Shown: in pieces, positions 42,259 through 53,816 of the stretch
How positions within the stretch are numbered: the first letter of the stretch is position 1
Layout of the letters: each line of letters opens with the position of its first letter
Assembly: GCF_001640365.1 (NCBI RefSeq)
Contig: NZ_LWMI01000010.1
Coordinates: forward strand, 359,021 to 423,020
Direction of reading: 5' to 3'
DNA from: Candidatus Arsenophonus triatominarum
GTDB taxonomy: Bacteria; Pseudomonadota; Gammaproteobacteria; Enterobacterales; Enterobacteriaceae
DNA length: 64,000 nucleotides
Made by a program: the position numbers and the translations under genes
Notes under the pieces: generated by a model
Told to the model about the DNA's origin: nothing
What the model saw: the letters and a program-made list of their open reading frames with translations, nothing else
Databases searched by the model: none

Positions 42259-42420
42259 TATTTTTAAGTTTAATTCAGCATAATATATAAATAGACAAAA
42301 TCTTATAAATTAAAAGCAACTTATTGTAATTTAAACAAATTTATACGTTTTAGTAACTTGCAAATTAACCATTGCTTTTAAGCCATTTCTGGAATTTTAT
42401 ATGCCTGTGCGAAACTCGTG
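42259..42420 (-). mobile_element. Miniature IS701-type element, truncated
   Basis: About 162 bp. It lacks one terminal repeat, which was replaced by the neighbouring IS982, and keeps the GTGCGAAACTCGTG end at 42420. It sits in the last 25 bases of a further IS982 (42421-42445). Confidence 0.88.
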
Positions 42421-42445
42421 TTTATTTCTTATCCCGAACTCAGGT
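42421..42445. mobile_element. IS982 terminal relic
   Basis: Twenty-five bases of an IS982 end finishing CGAACTCAGGT, 15 bases before the fliQ start. Its remainder is gone. Confidence 0.75.
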
Positions 42446-42460
42446 TAATTAGGAGTAAAA

Positions 42461-42730
42461 ATGACACCGGAAACAGTGATGGGGCTTGGTATTGATGGGA
42501 TGAAAGTTGCTATAGCATTAGCACCACCACTTTTGCTGGCAGCGTTGATCAGCGATTCAATTATTAGTTTATTGCAAGCAGCCACCCAAATTAATGAGAT
42601 GACCCTCTCTTTCATTCCTAAAATTATCGCTGTTTTTATTACCGCGACAGTAGCCGGCCCATGAATGTTAGAACTATTTATCGAGTATACCCGTCAGTTA
42701 ATCACTCAACTACCGCAATTTATTGGTTAA
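42461..42730 (+). pseudogene. fliQ: Flagellar export protein FliQ, nonsense mutation
   Basis: Small two-helix inner-membrane component of the flagellar type III export gate. MTPETVMGLGIDGMKVAIA and LLQAATQINEMTLSFIPKI match the family closely. A Trp codon after VAGP has become TGA (42662-42664); the frame then continues MLELFIEYTRQLITQLPQFIG to the usual end at 42730, overlapping fliR by one base. The 67-residue product lacks part of the second half. AGGAG precedes the ATG. Confidence 0.88.
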
Positions 42731-43352
42731 TGATGATCACTTTTACGACCGATTTTTTTTATATTTATGTTAACCAACTATTTTGGCCATTTGTGCGAAT
42801 ATTAACCCTATTTAGTATTGCACCTTTTTTTGCTGAAAAACAAATTCCTCTCTTTTCTGTCATAGGTTGTTGGATATTAATACAACAAGTTTTAATCGGT
42901 TTATTAATGGGACTGACGATGCAAATTGCCTTTGCCATCGTTCGTTATGCATGGGAAATATTAGGCATGCAAATGTGGCTCTCTTTTGCATTATTCGTTG
43001 ATCCATCAGCCGGCGCCAATATGCCAATTATAGCGCGTTTTGTGAATCTATTATTACTACTATTGTTTCTCTCTTTCGATATTCATCTTTGGCTGTTGTC
43101 ACTGTTAGCAGATAGTTTTCAAACCATTCCGCTGCTATCATCATCATTAAATAGCAAAAGTTTTATATTAGTTGCCCAATCAGCCGGAATTATTTTTTAT
43201 TATGGCTTATAGTCGGTTTCCCACTGACACTTTTAATTGGTATTTATTTATTACCGCTGTTAACAACCATTGTGACCAAATATGCCGAGAAAATATTTAA
43301 TGATATTCTCGGTCAATTAACGCTGATATTGCTTACATTAGCTGGAAAATAA
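42730..43352 (+). pseudogene. fliR: Flagellar export protein FliR, internal deletions
   Basis: Start MMITFTTDFFYIYVNQLFWP. Compared with E. coli, about 29 residues are missing after SIAPFFAEKQ, then IQQVLIGLLMGLTMQIAFA and LSFALFVDPSAGANMPI are well kept. After FYYGL comes a stop, with a second deletion, and the C-terminal part IVGFPLTLLIGIYLLPLL follows in another frame to 43352. Together with fliQ and fliA this indicates loss of flagella. Confidence 0.85.
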
Positions 43353-43483
43353 TAGTTTTAAAATCGCTTTCTCCGATAACTTTAATTCTTTATTTAATAC
43401 TAGATCGCTAAATCCGTTTAATTCTATACCATAACCGGTACAAATTTATCTTATTTTTAAATTAATAAAGCCACTTCGCCTGA

Positions 43484-44368
43484 TATAGCTAGGCGACTTA
43501 ATTTTGATTACAGCATATGTATTAAAAACAGGTCATCGATAGTGCATCCTGTTTCCATCTTTTTACGTTTAGCTTGAGACCATTTATGTTCTATAGGATT
43601 TAAATCTGGTGAATACACAGGCAAATATTCTATCTGGTGTCCTGTGTTTATAATTGCCTGTTCAATATTCTTACCTTTGTGAAAGCTAGCGTTGTCCATA
43701 AAAATAACAGAATTTTCAGGAAGTTCTGGGAGCAATATTTTTGTGATCCAAACATAAAAAACATCACGATTAATATTGCAATCAAATAATCCGATAGCAA
43801 AAAGGGTTGTTCCCAATAAAGCGCCAATAACATTTGTTCTTCCCTTAGCACCCCAGTTTTTCAGGCCAAAACAACGGTGACCTTTTGGGGAATAGCCGTG
43901 AGTTCGTGGAGTGTCATGTGAAAAACCACTTTCATCAATAAAAACAACAGATTTATCTTTTTTTTCATACTGTTGTCTTTTTTGCTGATGTGCCAGCCTG
44001 TCGCTTTCGTTGGTTTTTGGATGGAATAGAGTTTTTTTTATAGGTTAATCCCAGCTTTTTAAGGGATTGCCAAATAGTCTTTTTACAAACACCGAATCGC
44101 TCTGCCCGTTCCTTTTGGTAAGCATCTGGATACTGTTCCACATCTTTTGCTAAAGCATTTTTATCGAGCTTCCTCTTACGTGGCGTTGAATTTTTTGGCT
44201 CTGGTCGTTTAAGCCAACGTACTAAAGACGCTTTTCCAATACGGAATTGTTTCGCAGTTTCTCGAATTGTTAAACCTTCGGCTTTCCTTACAGATATTAC
44301 TTTACGTCGAAAATCAATTGTATAACTCATAACACACCTTGTAATCAAAATTAAGTCGCCTAGCTATA
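43484..44368 (-). mobile_element. IS630-family element, full length (copy 6)
   Basis: 885 bp in an intergenic TA between fliR and the PheC-like gene; its right end is 11 bases from the latter's stop. Confidence 0.93.
43508..44330 (-). CDS. IS630 transposase, split frames
   Basis: HTH frame 44330 down to 43965; DDE frame ending at 43508; A8 junction. It differs by one residue (INTGHQ for INAGHQ). Confidence 0.75.
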
Positions 44369-44379
44369 AGCAATAGGCT

Positions 44380-45153
44380 TTATTTAGGTATCGCTATCCA
44401 TTCAGCAACAATATCCTGATAAACACCGGTCTTTTTATTTAGGTGTAACCATTGATCTACATATAGCTTCCAACTCATATCATCACGTGGCAGCATATAA
44501 GCTTTCTCAATGTATTGCAGCGGTCTTTTCGGATTAAGCGCACACAATAATTTTGGATACTGCTTTTGTTGATAAAGCGCTTCTGATGCATCGGTAACCA
44601 TTACATCAAATTTTTTATCAATAATTTGCTGGAATATTGCTGCATTATCATGAGTCAGTTGTAACTGTGCTTTCGGTAAATAACGCTGAACAAACGCCTC
44701 GTTAGTACCACCAAACGGAGCAATCAAACGTACTGTTGGTTTATTGAGTTGCTCAATAGTTTGGTATTTTGCTTTATCATCACACCGTACTAATGGGATT
44801 TTACCATCAACCGCGATTGGGGCAGATAACCAAGCAGTCTGTTGACGCTTTAAGATGACAGAGATACCACCAACAGCAATATCACACTGTTTGCTGCGAA
44901 AATCTTCCATTAATGTTTTCCAGGTGGTTTTTTGCCATTTAACTGTTGCTCCTAGACTGGTGGCCAGATTTTCCATCAGTGCCACATCAATCCCTTCATA
45001 TTTACCATCCTGCAGTAAATGAGTATAAGGCTTATAATCACCCGTTGCGCAAACCGTTAATGTTTTCGTTTTCATCACTCGGTCAAGATGAGACTGCGCC
45101 TGTGCTGCTGCGCTCAAGAAAACCAGGCTGACTACTGTCAATTTCTTCATCAT
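44380..45153 (-). CDS. Periplasmic cyclohexadienyl dehydratase-like protein (PheC type)
   Basis: A 257-residue type II periplasmic binding fold with signal peptide (MKKLTVVSLVFLSAAAQAQ). From SHLDRVMKTKTLTVCATGDY on it resembles Pseudomonas PheC more than amino acid binding proteins: TTWKTLMEDFRSKQCDIAVGG, FGGTNEAFVQRYLPKA, MVTDASEALYQQ (the Glu aligned with the PheC catalytic Glu) and EKAYMLPRDD...YVDQWLHL. PheC converts prephenate or arogenate to phenylpyruvate or phenylalanine in the periplasm. It could instead be a solute-binding protein; no transporter genes are adjacent. Confidence 0.72.
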   Translation of the reverse strand: MMKKLTVVSLVFLSAAAQAQSHLDRVMKTKTLTVCATGDYKPYTHLLQDGKYEGIDVALMENLATSLGATVKWQKTTWKTLMEDFRSKQCDIAVGGISVILKRQQTAWLSAPIAVDGKIPLVRCDDKAKYQTIEQLNKPTVRLIAPFGGTNEAFVQRYLPKAQLQLTHDNAAIFQQIIDKKFDVMVTDASEALYQQKQYPKLLCALNPKRPLQYIEKAYMLPRDDMSWKLYVDQWLHLNKKTGVYQDIVAEWIAIPK

Positions 45154-45353
45154 ACTTGTTCCTTCCTTTATCTCAGGAAATTGTTTATCACAGAAAAATC
45201 CAGCTAAACAAAATTACCCTCAATTATGAAAATGAAAAATAGTAAAATTTATTCAATATTACTATTTTTTCAACACCATGAAACTGTTATTTTTTGATAT
45301 TACGTTATAATTTTGACGTTATATTATATATAGTAACTTGATAATTAATTCAA

Positions 45354-45544
45354 CACGAGTTTCGCACCAATAAAAAACGCTCTATTTTTAAGTTTAATTC
45401 AGCATAATATATAAATAGACAAAATCTTATAAATTAAAAGCAACTTATTGTAATTTAAACAAATTTATACGTTTTAGTAACTTGCAAATTAACCATTGCT
45501 TTTAAGCCATTTCTGGAATTTTATATGTCTGTGCGAAACTCATG
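45354..45544 (-). mobile_element. Miniature IS701-type element, 191 bp
   Basis: One A fewer in the poly-A run and one change in the right end (CTCATG). Flanks TTCAA and TCATA do not match. Confidence 0.9.
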
Positions 45545-45972
45545 TCATAATGAACTCCAAAAAAAATACATATAATTCAATATATTAATTAAATAAAAAA
45601 ACTAATTTAATAAATTTTTAGGCCAAAAATAACATTGAAGATATTTTTATATAAAAAATCACTTATTTTACGATGAAAAATATATTATTTTTAATATAAA
45701 AAAGTTTTATAAAATAAAGATATTCTTAATAGAGAGGTTATAATTTAGAATATATAATACAAATAATAAAATAAATATTTTTAAAATATAATGCCAATAA
45801 TAATTTTTTAGTAAACAATGCCTTGTCTTATAAGCATATAAACCATATTTAGTTATAAATTATTTATCGAAACAATTATCAATTTAGTCAGCTTTAAAAA
45901 ACCTTTAACTATGACAAAGATATTCAGTGCAGAAATAATAATTCACTAGGTTAGGAAGATGTTAATTTATAT
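45545..45972. other. Non-coding, very AT-rich
   Basis: No frame, hairpin or repeat recognised. Confidence 0.55.
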
Positions 45973-46167
45973 TTAGTCACTCTCTTTTGGTATCACATAA
46001 ATACCTTCACTTGCTGTATTCTCATAAAAAAACCAAATACCAGTAGGATATTCAGGCAACTCAATTAAATACATTATCCCCTCATTAAAAGGTTCTATTA
46101 ATCGAATAATACCTTTTCGCATCTGCTCGCCATCAGTTTTTACTAAAACGCTATCATTGATTTTCAT
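45973..46167 (-). CDS. Small hypothetical protein (64 aa)
   Basis: MKINDSVLVKTDGEQMRKG followed by IELPEYPTGIWFFYENTASEG. The pattern of short strands (VLVKTDG, MYLIELPEYPTGIWFF) suggests a small beta-barrel or SH3-like fold. I recall similar short enterobacterial proteins but cannot name the family. It lies 56 bases beyond the terminator of the cold-shock gene and on the same strand, so is a separate unit or read-through gene. No clear ribosome site judged. Confidence 0.5.
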   Translation of the reverse strand: MKINDSVLVKTDGEQMRKGIIRLIEPFNEGIMYLIELPEYPTGIWFFYENTASEGIYVIPKESD

Positions 46168-46223
46168 CGGTTATGCCAAAAAATAGAATGTTGTACCAAA
46201 AAATTTTACTACAAAATAATAAA

Positions 46224-46251
46224 GAAGCCTGCCGCTTGCACGACAGGCTTC
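46224..46251 (-). terminator. Terminator after cold-shock gene
   Basis: GAAGCCTG / CAGGCTTC stem, 12-base loop, T-rich tail on the minus strand. Confidence 0.85.
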
Positions 46252-46276
46252 AAGAAATCCATTTATTTAACTAATC

Positions 46277-46489
46277 TTAAAGAGCAGTTACATTCGCTGC
46301 AGCTGGGCCTTTCGAACCATCTTCAATAGTAAATTCTACATTTTGCCCTTCAGCTAGGGTTTTGAATCCATTTCCTTGAATGGCAGAGAAGTGAACGAAT
46401 ACATCTTTGCTACCATCAGAAGGAGTGATGAAACCAAAGCCTTTAGATTCGTTAAACCACTTCACTTGACCCTTCATTTTGTCAGACAT
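46277..46489 (-). CDS. cspE: Cold-shock protein, CspC/CspE type
   Basis: A 70-residue single-strand nucleic-acid-binding OB fold. RNP1 is KGFGFITP and RNP2 is [23 protein letters not shown] and [14 protein letters not shown] match CspC and CspE equally; the N terminus MSDKMKGQV and the end AAANVTAL do not decide between them. Such proteins act as RNA chaperones and antiterminators and are made at 37 degrees. A long untranslated region precedes it, as is common for csp genes. Confidence 0.85.
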   Translation of the reverse strand: MSDKMKGQVKWFNESKGFGFITPSDGSKDVFVHFSAIQGNGFKTLAEGQNVEFTIEDGSKGPAAANVTAL

Positions 46490-47034
46490 GTGCCTTTTCC
46501 TATATAACTAATAAACATTGCCGCTTTCGGCAGGTATACAAAAGCCTACATCACTATTTAATTCATGGAAGCACTCAGCAAGAAACGGTCGAAAGGCTAT
46601 CAAGGATAACGCTACTCATAACACATTAACTTAATGTCGTAAATAAAATAGATCTGTTTATTAGGCTTCCTCCCATTAACGCACGAGTAGTTAATAATAT
46701 CAATAGTTTTATGCTTTTGTTTAAGAAAAAAATCGAATTTTTTCAAGAATATTCTTCGTTAACCCAATAAATTAATAAAAAAATCAAAATGATCTAAATA
46801 AATTCATAAATATAAATTTTTTTTCTGTTTAGGACAATTCCTAATCAATGGAAATTTTGTTTAAAATTAAGAGAAAAAAAAATATGTCGATAACTCAAGC
46901 AATTTAATATACTAGTCTCAGAGTTTAGATTCATCTATAAATCTAATCAATTAAGGTAAATATCATAGATATGATAAAAGTAATCCTGAATGAAAATCTC
47001 TGCCAAATAAATAAACAGCAAAACCGTAATAATA
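46490..47034. other. Non-coding between csp gene and IS982
   Basis: Contains the csp promoter and leader, then AT-rich sequence with no frame or known repeat. Confidence 0.5.
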
Positions 47035-47617
47035 ACCTGAGTTCGGGATAAGAAATAAAGTGAAAGTCTTGCTATTCAAATAGTTGAATGCGCATATTTC
47101 GTTAAAATACTCTAACAATCTGGTTAAAGAGTAGAGCATTGTTAAACAATGATGGAAAATCTTACTGAACTTTATTGCCTGATGGATGATTTTTGTAAAG
47201 ACTTCGAGCCAAAAATGCATGAAATTTTGCTGAATAACGGTAGTAAGCGTCGTAGACGGTCTACTCAGCTTCCATTGGCTGAAATGATGACACTGGTTGT
47301 TTTGTTTCATCAACTCCGATTCAGCCAATTCAAGGTATTTTATCTCTATTATGTCCGTTTATATCTCAGGAAGGAATTTCCTAACTTGCCATCATATTCA
47401 CGCTGCGTAGAGTTACTTCCGCGCAGTGCCTTAGCTTTAACGGCACTGTTTGAGTCAATTAAGGGAAAGTGCACGGGTCTGTCGGTTGCCGATTCTACTC
47501 CGATAGCTGTGTGTGATAACTTACGGATCCGCCGGCATAAAGTCTTCGATGGGATAGCTGAACGAGGAAAAACCTCAACAGGATGGTTCTTTGGTTTCAA
47601 ACTTCATGTAATTATCA
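47035..47617 (+). mobile_element. IS982 5' half
   Basis: Left end at 47035; the transposase (47149 on) reads MMENLTELYCLMDDFCKDFE through TPIAVCDNLRIRRHKVFDG without the two-base deletion, to FKLHVII, where a miniature element cuts it. The 3' half is missing. Confidence 0.88.
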
Positions 47618-47809
47618 CACGAGTTTCGCACCAATAAAAAAACGCTCTATTTTTAAGTTTAATTCAGCATAATATATAAATAGACAAAATCTTATAAATT
47701 AAAAGCAACTTATTGCAATTTAAACAAATTTATACGTTTTAGTAACTTGCAAATTAACCATTGCTTTTAAGCCATTTCTGGAATTTTATATGCCTGTGTG
47801 AAACTCGTG
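47618..47809 (-). mobile_element. Miniature IS701-type element, full length
   Basis: 192 bp; flanks TATCA (IS982) and ACTAT (unknown gene) do not match, so DNA was lost or exchanged here. Confidence 0.91.
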
Positions 47810-48006
47810 ACTATTTTTTCTTTTGCTCGCCGCTGCATTACTGTTTGATATCAAACCAACATACCGCTTTAAGGATATTGGGATACTGGATTTACGTGTA
47901 TGTTACAATGGTGAATGGTTTGTTACTGAAAAAGTATCAGATACTGCGGTTAACAAAATACTTGCTGAGCCAACTATCAACAATGCAATCAAAACCGAGT
48001 TAAAAC
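47810..48006 (+). pseudogene. Unidentified gene fragment
   Basis: About 60 codons open on the plus strand: LLAAALLFDIKPTYRFKD then VCYNGEWFVTEKVSD and ILAEPTINNAIKTELKP, cut on both sides by mobile elements. The hydrophobic start could be the end of a signal peptide or membrane segment. I do not recognise the family. Confidence 0.4.
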
Positions 48007-48461
48007 CACGAGTTTCGCACAAACCTAATTTGGGTATACTAATAAATCCCTGATCTGCTCAGCAATAGCATTTTTGATTACATGCCAATTTTATTGATAA
48101 AGAGTTATTTTTTCAGATATAGCTAGGCGACTTAATTTTGATTACAGCATATGTATTAAAAACAGGTCATCGATAGTGCATCCTGTTTCCATCTTTTTAC
48201 GTTTAGCTTGAGACCATTTATGTTCTATAGGATTTAAATCTGGTGAATACACAGGCAAATATTCTATCTGGTGTCCTGCGTTTATAATTGCCTGTTCAAT
48301 ATTCTTACCTTTGTGAAAGCTAGCGTTGTCCATAAAAATAACAGAATTTTCAGGAAGTTCTGGGAGCAATATTTTTGTGATCCAAACATAAAAAACATCA
48401 CGGTTAATATTGCAATCAAATAATCCGATAGCAAAAAGGGTTGTTCCCAATAAAGCGCCAA

Positions 48462-49346
48462 TATAGCTAGGCGACTTAATTTTGATTACAAGGTGTGTTA
48501 TGAGTTATACAATTGATTTTCGACGTAAAGTAATATCTGTAAGGAAAGCCGAAGGTTTAACAATTCGAGAAACTGCGAAACAATTCCGTATTGGAAAAGC
48601 GTCTTTAGTACGTTGGCTTAAACGACCAGAGCCAAAAAATTCAACGCCACGTAAGAGGAAGCTCGATAAAAATGCTTTAGCAAAAGATGTGGAACAGTAT
48701 CCAGATGCTTACCAAAAGGAACGGGCAGAGCGATTCGGTGTTTGTAAAAAGACTATTTGGCAATCCCTTAAAAAGCTGGGATTAACCTATAAAAAAAACT
48801 CTATTCCATCCAAAAACCAACGAAAGCGACAGGCTGGCACATCAGCAAAAAAGACAACAGTATGAAAAAAAAGATAAATCTGTTGTTTTTATTGATGAAA
48901 GTGGTTTTTCACATGACACTCCACGAACTCACGGCTATTCCCCAAAAGGTCACCGTTGTTTTGGCCTGAAAAACTGGGGTGCTAAGGGAAGAACAAATGT
49001 TATTGGCGCTTTATTGGGAACAACCCTTTTTGCTATCGGATTATTTGATTGCAATATTAACCGTGATGTTTTTTATGTTTGGATCACAAAAATATTGCTC
49101 CCAGAACTTCCTGAAAATTCTGTTATTTTTATGGACAACGCTAGCTTTCACAAAGGTAAGAATATTGAACAGGCAATTATAAACGCAGGACACCAGATAG
49201 AATATTTGCCTGTGTATTCACCAGATTTAAATCCTATAGAACATAAATGGTCTCAAGCTAAACGTAAAAAGATGGAAACAGGATGCACTATCGATGACCT
49301 GTTTTTAATACATATGCTGTAATCAAAATTAAGTCGCCTAGCTATA
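48462..49346 (+). mobile_element. IS630 copy 8, nested in copy 7
   Basis: 885 bp, opposite orientation to its host copy, clean TA insertion with the host sequence continuing on both sides. Confidence 0.94.
48500..49322 (+). CDS. IS630 transposase, split frames
   Basis: HTH frame 48500-48865, DDE frame to 49322, A8 junction at about 48790; no other damage. Confidence 0.77.
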
Positions 49347-49748
49347 ACATTTGTTCTTCCCTTAGCACCCCAGTTTTTCAGGCCAAAACAACGGTGACCT
49401 TTTGGGGAATAGCCGTGAGTTCGTGGAGTGTCATGTGAAAAACCACTTTCATCAATAAAAACAACAGATTTATCTTTTTTTTCATACTGTTGTCTTTTTT
49501 GCTGATGTGCCAGCCTGTCGCTTTCGTTGGTTTTTGGATGGAATAGAGTTTTTTTTATAGGTTAATCCCAGCTTTTTAAGGGATTGCCAAATAGTCTTTT
49601 TACAAACACCGAATCGCTCTGCCCGTTCCTTTTGGTAAGCATCTGGATACTGTTCCACATCTTTTTTTATCGAGCTGTAGTGGCATACTAAATTTGGCCA
49701 CCTAAGTTGAGGTGATATGCTTACCTCATAATTTTTATAGGTGCCGAA

Positions 49749-50048
49749 ATGAGTAAAATAATTACTGCTGAATTTAAATGTGAAACCGCCAAATTAGTCC
49801 TTGACCAAAATTACACCTACCAGGAAGCCGCGAAAGGCATGAACGTCAGTCTTTCAGCGATTAGCCGGTGGGTAAGAGCCCTTCGTTTAGAACGTCAAGG
49901 GAAAACATCGCCTGGTCTGCCATTAACACCTGAACAAATTGAGTTCAGAGAAATGAAGAAAAAAATCCACCGGCTGGAAATGGAGAATGACATCTTAAAA
50001 AAGGCTACTGCGCTCTTAATGTCCGACTCACTGAAAAATTTTCGGTAG
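49749..50048 (+). CDS. IS3 OrfA
   Basis: 99 residues: helix-turn-helix ([21 protein letters not shown]) followed by a leucine-zipper-like stretch ([21 protein letters not shown]) that in the family mediates multimerisation. The end overlaps orfB in the -1 frame at CTGAAAAATTTTC, the likely frameshift site for the OrfAB transposase. Confidence 0.9.
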   Translation: MSKIITAEFKCETAKLVLDQNYTYQEAAKGMNVSLSAISRWVRALRLERQGKTSPGLPLTPEQIEFREMKKKIHRLEMENDILKKATALLMSDSLKNFR

Positions 50049-50260
50049 TTGAAAAGCTAAGAGTGCTTTATCCGGTGAAAACTTTGTGTCGTATTTTTAA
50101 TGTTCACCGAAGCAGTTATCGCTATTGGTGTCGGCCTAAGGAGCCAGATATTGAGCGGACGATAAAACGTAGCCTAGTCAGCGAAGCGTGGAACGTTAGT
50201 GGCGGCTCTGCTGGCGCAAGGACTATCGCCACGATGGTTACCAATACACACAACAAGCGT

Positions 50261-51285
50261 GTTGCTTAATAGTGAAATAAGGGTATTTCGGTGATTGAAG
50301 TAAATTTTAGGCTGTTCTGAGATGGAAATTCCAAAGACCGGCACTAAGGAGTAAAAAGGTATCATCAATAAAGGGTCTACGATTCCGTAAAATTTGGGTC
50401 ATACAACCGAGGCGCTTGATACCCGCGATGGCGTGTTCAACCGTAATACGGATGCCCGAGATTATTTTATTTTCTTGTTTTTGTTCAGGCGATAAAGGTC
50501 TTTTTCGAGTTCCTTTTTTTGGGATTTGTGTATTAGGATGCTGTTTATCTATACCTTGAAAACCGGTATCAGCCCAGATGGTTACCTCAGGGGGAATATG
50601 GCGAATTATATCGACTTTATCGAGTAAGCGTTTATCGTGACGGCGCCCATTTTTGATCATGGGGATAAATCCAATTTTCCTCGTTTCGTCAGTCATAATA
50701 AGCCCTTTTCGAGTGGTCTGTCTTTTCTTTCCCGAATACATTTTTTTTCGCCGACGCAGATTCTTAGGCTTTTGGACAGGTCGCTCTGTCCCATCAATAA
50801 AGACGTCTTTAACTCCAGGAAAGGCGCGAAAAAATTCCTCAGCAGAGCGAATTTGACGAGCGGGCAAAACACATTCTCGCCCCAAGGTCATCTCTAAAAC
50901 CGGCAATAATATTTTTACCCAGCGACATACCCGTGTTCTATCTAAACCAAAAAGAAGTCCTTGCAAATCATAGGTCGGATAACATTTTAAATACAATAAA
51001 ATAAAAAGCAGTTTATCTAATGGGGTTGGGATAAATCCTTTCTGCCCTGCACCCATCTGCCGCTCGTGATCTTTTCGATTCTTTTTCCGATAAATCAAAT
51101 AACAAGCTGAAAATTCAGCGGCTAAATTTTTCAATTCTTCGACTGATAATCCAATGATTGCTTTACATAAACGATTATCTCGTAACAACCGCTCTTTGTT
51201 GATCATTTCAAACCGTTATTTTCTAAGTTAAACCTCTTTTTATTGTCTATAGCGTGACAAAAAATGCAACTCTCTATTCAGCAAC
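50261..51285 (-). mobile_element. IS5-family (ISL2-like) element
   Basis: About 1.0 kb with short inverted ends GTTGCTTAATAG and GTTGCTGAATAG (reverse complement at 51285). The flanks do not show a clear duplication, so the boundaries are approximate. Confidence 0.75.
50307..51206 (-). CDS. IS5-family transposase (DDE_Tnp_4 type)
   Basis: 299 residues, apparently intact. The N-terminal helix-turn-helix region reads KLLFILLYLKCYPTYDLQGLLFG with the recognition part DRTRVCRWVK. Catalytic positions are FIDGTERPV, WADTGFQGID and RITVEHAIAGIKR. This may be the only transposase in the window with a single uninterrupted frame and a complete length. Confidence 0.88.
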   Translation of the reverse strand: MINKERLLRDNRLCKAIIGLSVEELKNLAAEFSACYLIYRKKNRKDHERQMGAGQKGFIPTPLDKLLFILLYLKCYPTYDLQGLLFGLDRTRVCRWVKILLPVLEMTLGRECVLPARQIRSAEEFFRAFPGVKDVFIDGTERPVQKPKNLRRRKKMYSGKKRQTTRKGLIMTDETRKIGFIPMIKNGRRHDKRLLDKVDIIRHIPPEVTIWADTGFQGIDKQHPNTQIPKKGTRKRPLSPEQKQENKIISGIRITVEHAIAGIKRLGCMTQILRNRRPFIDDTFLLLSAGLWNFHLRTA

Positions 51286-51312
51286 TATTTTAACGTGAAA
51301 CTTGGGCGGTAG

Positions 51313-51951
<639 letters not shown>

Positions 51952-53111
51952 TGACCACTACAAGCTTCCTCTTACGTGGCGTTGAATTTTTTGGCTCTGG
52001 TCGTTTAAGCCAACGTACTAAAGACGCTTTTCCAATACGGAATTGTTTCGCAGTTTCTCGAATTGTTAAACCTTCGGCTTTCCTTACAGATATTACTTTA
52101 CGTCGAAAATCAATTGTATAACTCATAACACACCTTGCAATCAAAATTAAGTCGCCTAGCTATATACGACGTTTATGTTGTTCAAACCACACAGAAATAG
52201 CGAGAAAAATATGATATCTTTGCGCTCGGCTCGTGCGAGCCTGACAGCGTTCAATACCACAATTTTGTTTAACTTCTCGATGATAAACTTCAACAGACCA
52301 ACGGGCATCCATGATAGATTTGACGTTGACGAGTGGGATTGTCTTTGTTTGTTACTCTGTAATCAATACGGCCGTTTTTGGCTGTAAATTTGAAAACTGT
52401 CACCCAACCGTAGCCTCGTAAGTGTATTGGAGTTCCTTCTTCTGAGATGTCTAACTTGTTCAGTTGTTTGTTATGGTTAACAATCCTGTTTTTCCTCAGC
52501 GTGGTTACCCAGACCCAACCATGAGAGCGAATTGATTTCAGATTATCCAGACTAGAATACCAGGCATCCATCACTACCGCTTCTGGTATGATCCCTCTTT
52601 TTTTAGCAAGAGCGAGCATTTCGGAAAAGTGCGTGTTTTTTGTTTTTCCATCAGAATCTTTATCATAAATACGATAATCAATAGGAATTGATTCAACAGT
52701 TGTTAGATTATGCCAACGTAAATTAACTAAACCTATGCCAGCAATAACATCTGTTCATTACCTGAATATTGATAATGGACCATCTCTATTTTTTTACTAC
52801 GTGTTTTGGCAATCAATGTATCATCGGCAATTAGTACGCAAGGGCTTTTTTTGTCTATAGAAGGTTGAACTAATCGCCATAGGTCTTTAGGTCGAAAACA
52901 TCTACTTTTTAGCCATCGACTAATAGTTGTCATGAGATAAAGGCGATGGGCTTACTTCTGATAACGCCAAACCCGAATAGCTTACACTGCTTACTTGTAA
53001 GAATGTTTTATAGATATTTTTAATGCATGGATAACCGGACAAAATATGAACACCCTAATTTTTTCTTGTTTTTAAATTTATACTTCTTTTTTGGAGATTG
53101 AGAAACTCGTG

Positions 53112-53324
53112 TTGTTTTCATCCAATTCTTTTAGCTAATACAAAACACGCCTCTCGATTTGGTCAATTTTTTAAACTTCTACAATAAGTAAGACTCGGAT
53201 TTTTAAATCTACAATCTTGGTTCTTGATTACCTTATGACCAAACAGTGATTATTTTCATTTTTACACTTTACAACTAAGATAAGCCCCGCTATTATTCCG
53301 CTCGTTGTGAAGCGCACAGCCAAT
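53112..53324. other. Spacer upstream of tRNA-Asn
   Basis: No frame recognised; should hold the tRNA promoter. Confidence 0.5.
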
Positions 53325-53400
53325 TCCTCCATAGTTCAGTTGGTAGAACGGCGGACTGTTAATCCGTATGTCACTGGTTCGAGCCCAGTTGGAGGAGCCA
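53325..53400 (+). tRNA. tRNA-Asn (GTT)
   Basis: 76 bases including CCA. Acceptor TCCTCCA pairs with TGGAGGA; anticodon GTT at 53358-53360 in CTGTTAA; T arm ACTGG-TTCGAGC-CCAGT. Nearly identical to E. coli tRNA-Asn. Confidence 0.97.
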
Positions 53401-53410
53401 GATTCTTAAG

Positions 53411-53438
53411 AAAACCTGCCTAATTGGCAGGTTTTTTG
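53411..53438 (+). terminator. Terminator after tRNA-Asn
   Basis: AAAACCTGCC, TAATT loop, GGCAGGTTTTTT: strong stem with T run. Confidence 0.93.
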
Positions 53439-53484
53439 CTTTCATAGGCAAATTAAATATATTAAAAATCAACCATTATGCTTA

Positions 53485-53676
53485 CACGAGTTTCGCACAG
53501 GCATATAAAATTCCAGAAATGGCTTAAAAGCAATGGTTAATTTGCAAGTTACTAAAACGTATAAATTTGTTTAAATTACAATAAGTTGCTTTTAATTTAT
53601 AAGATTTTGTCTATTTATATATTATGCTGAATTAAACTTAAAAATAGAGCGTTTTTTTATTGGTGAGAAACTCGTG
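53485..53676 (+). mobile_element. Miniature IS701-type element, full length
   Basis: 192 bp, target duplication GCTTA at 53480-53484 and 53677-53681, between the two tRNA genes. Confidence 0.94.
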
Positions 53677-53816
53677 GCTTACTATAAATAACGCAACCTC
53701 TCGCTAGCCAACATATTGTTATATTCAAAACTCCGCACTGCTGATTAATATAACTCCTTTTGGTCTTTGACAAATTGACTTTCTGTCGATAACATTCAGT
53801 GCTCATCTAATGTTAT

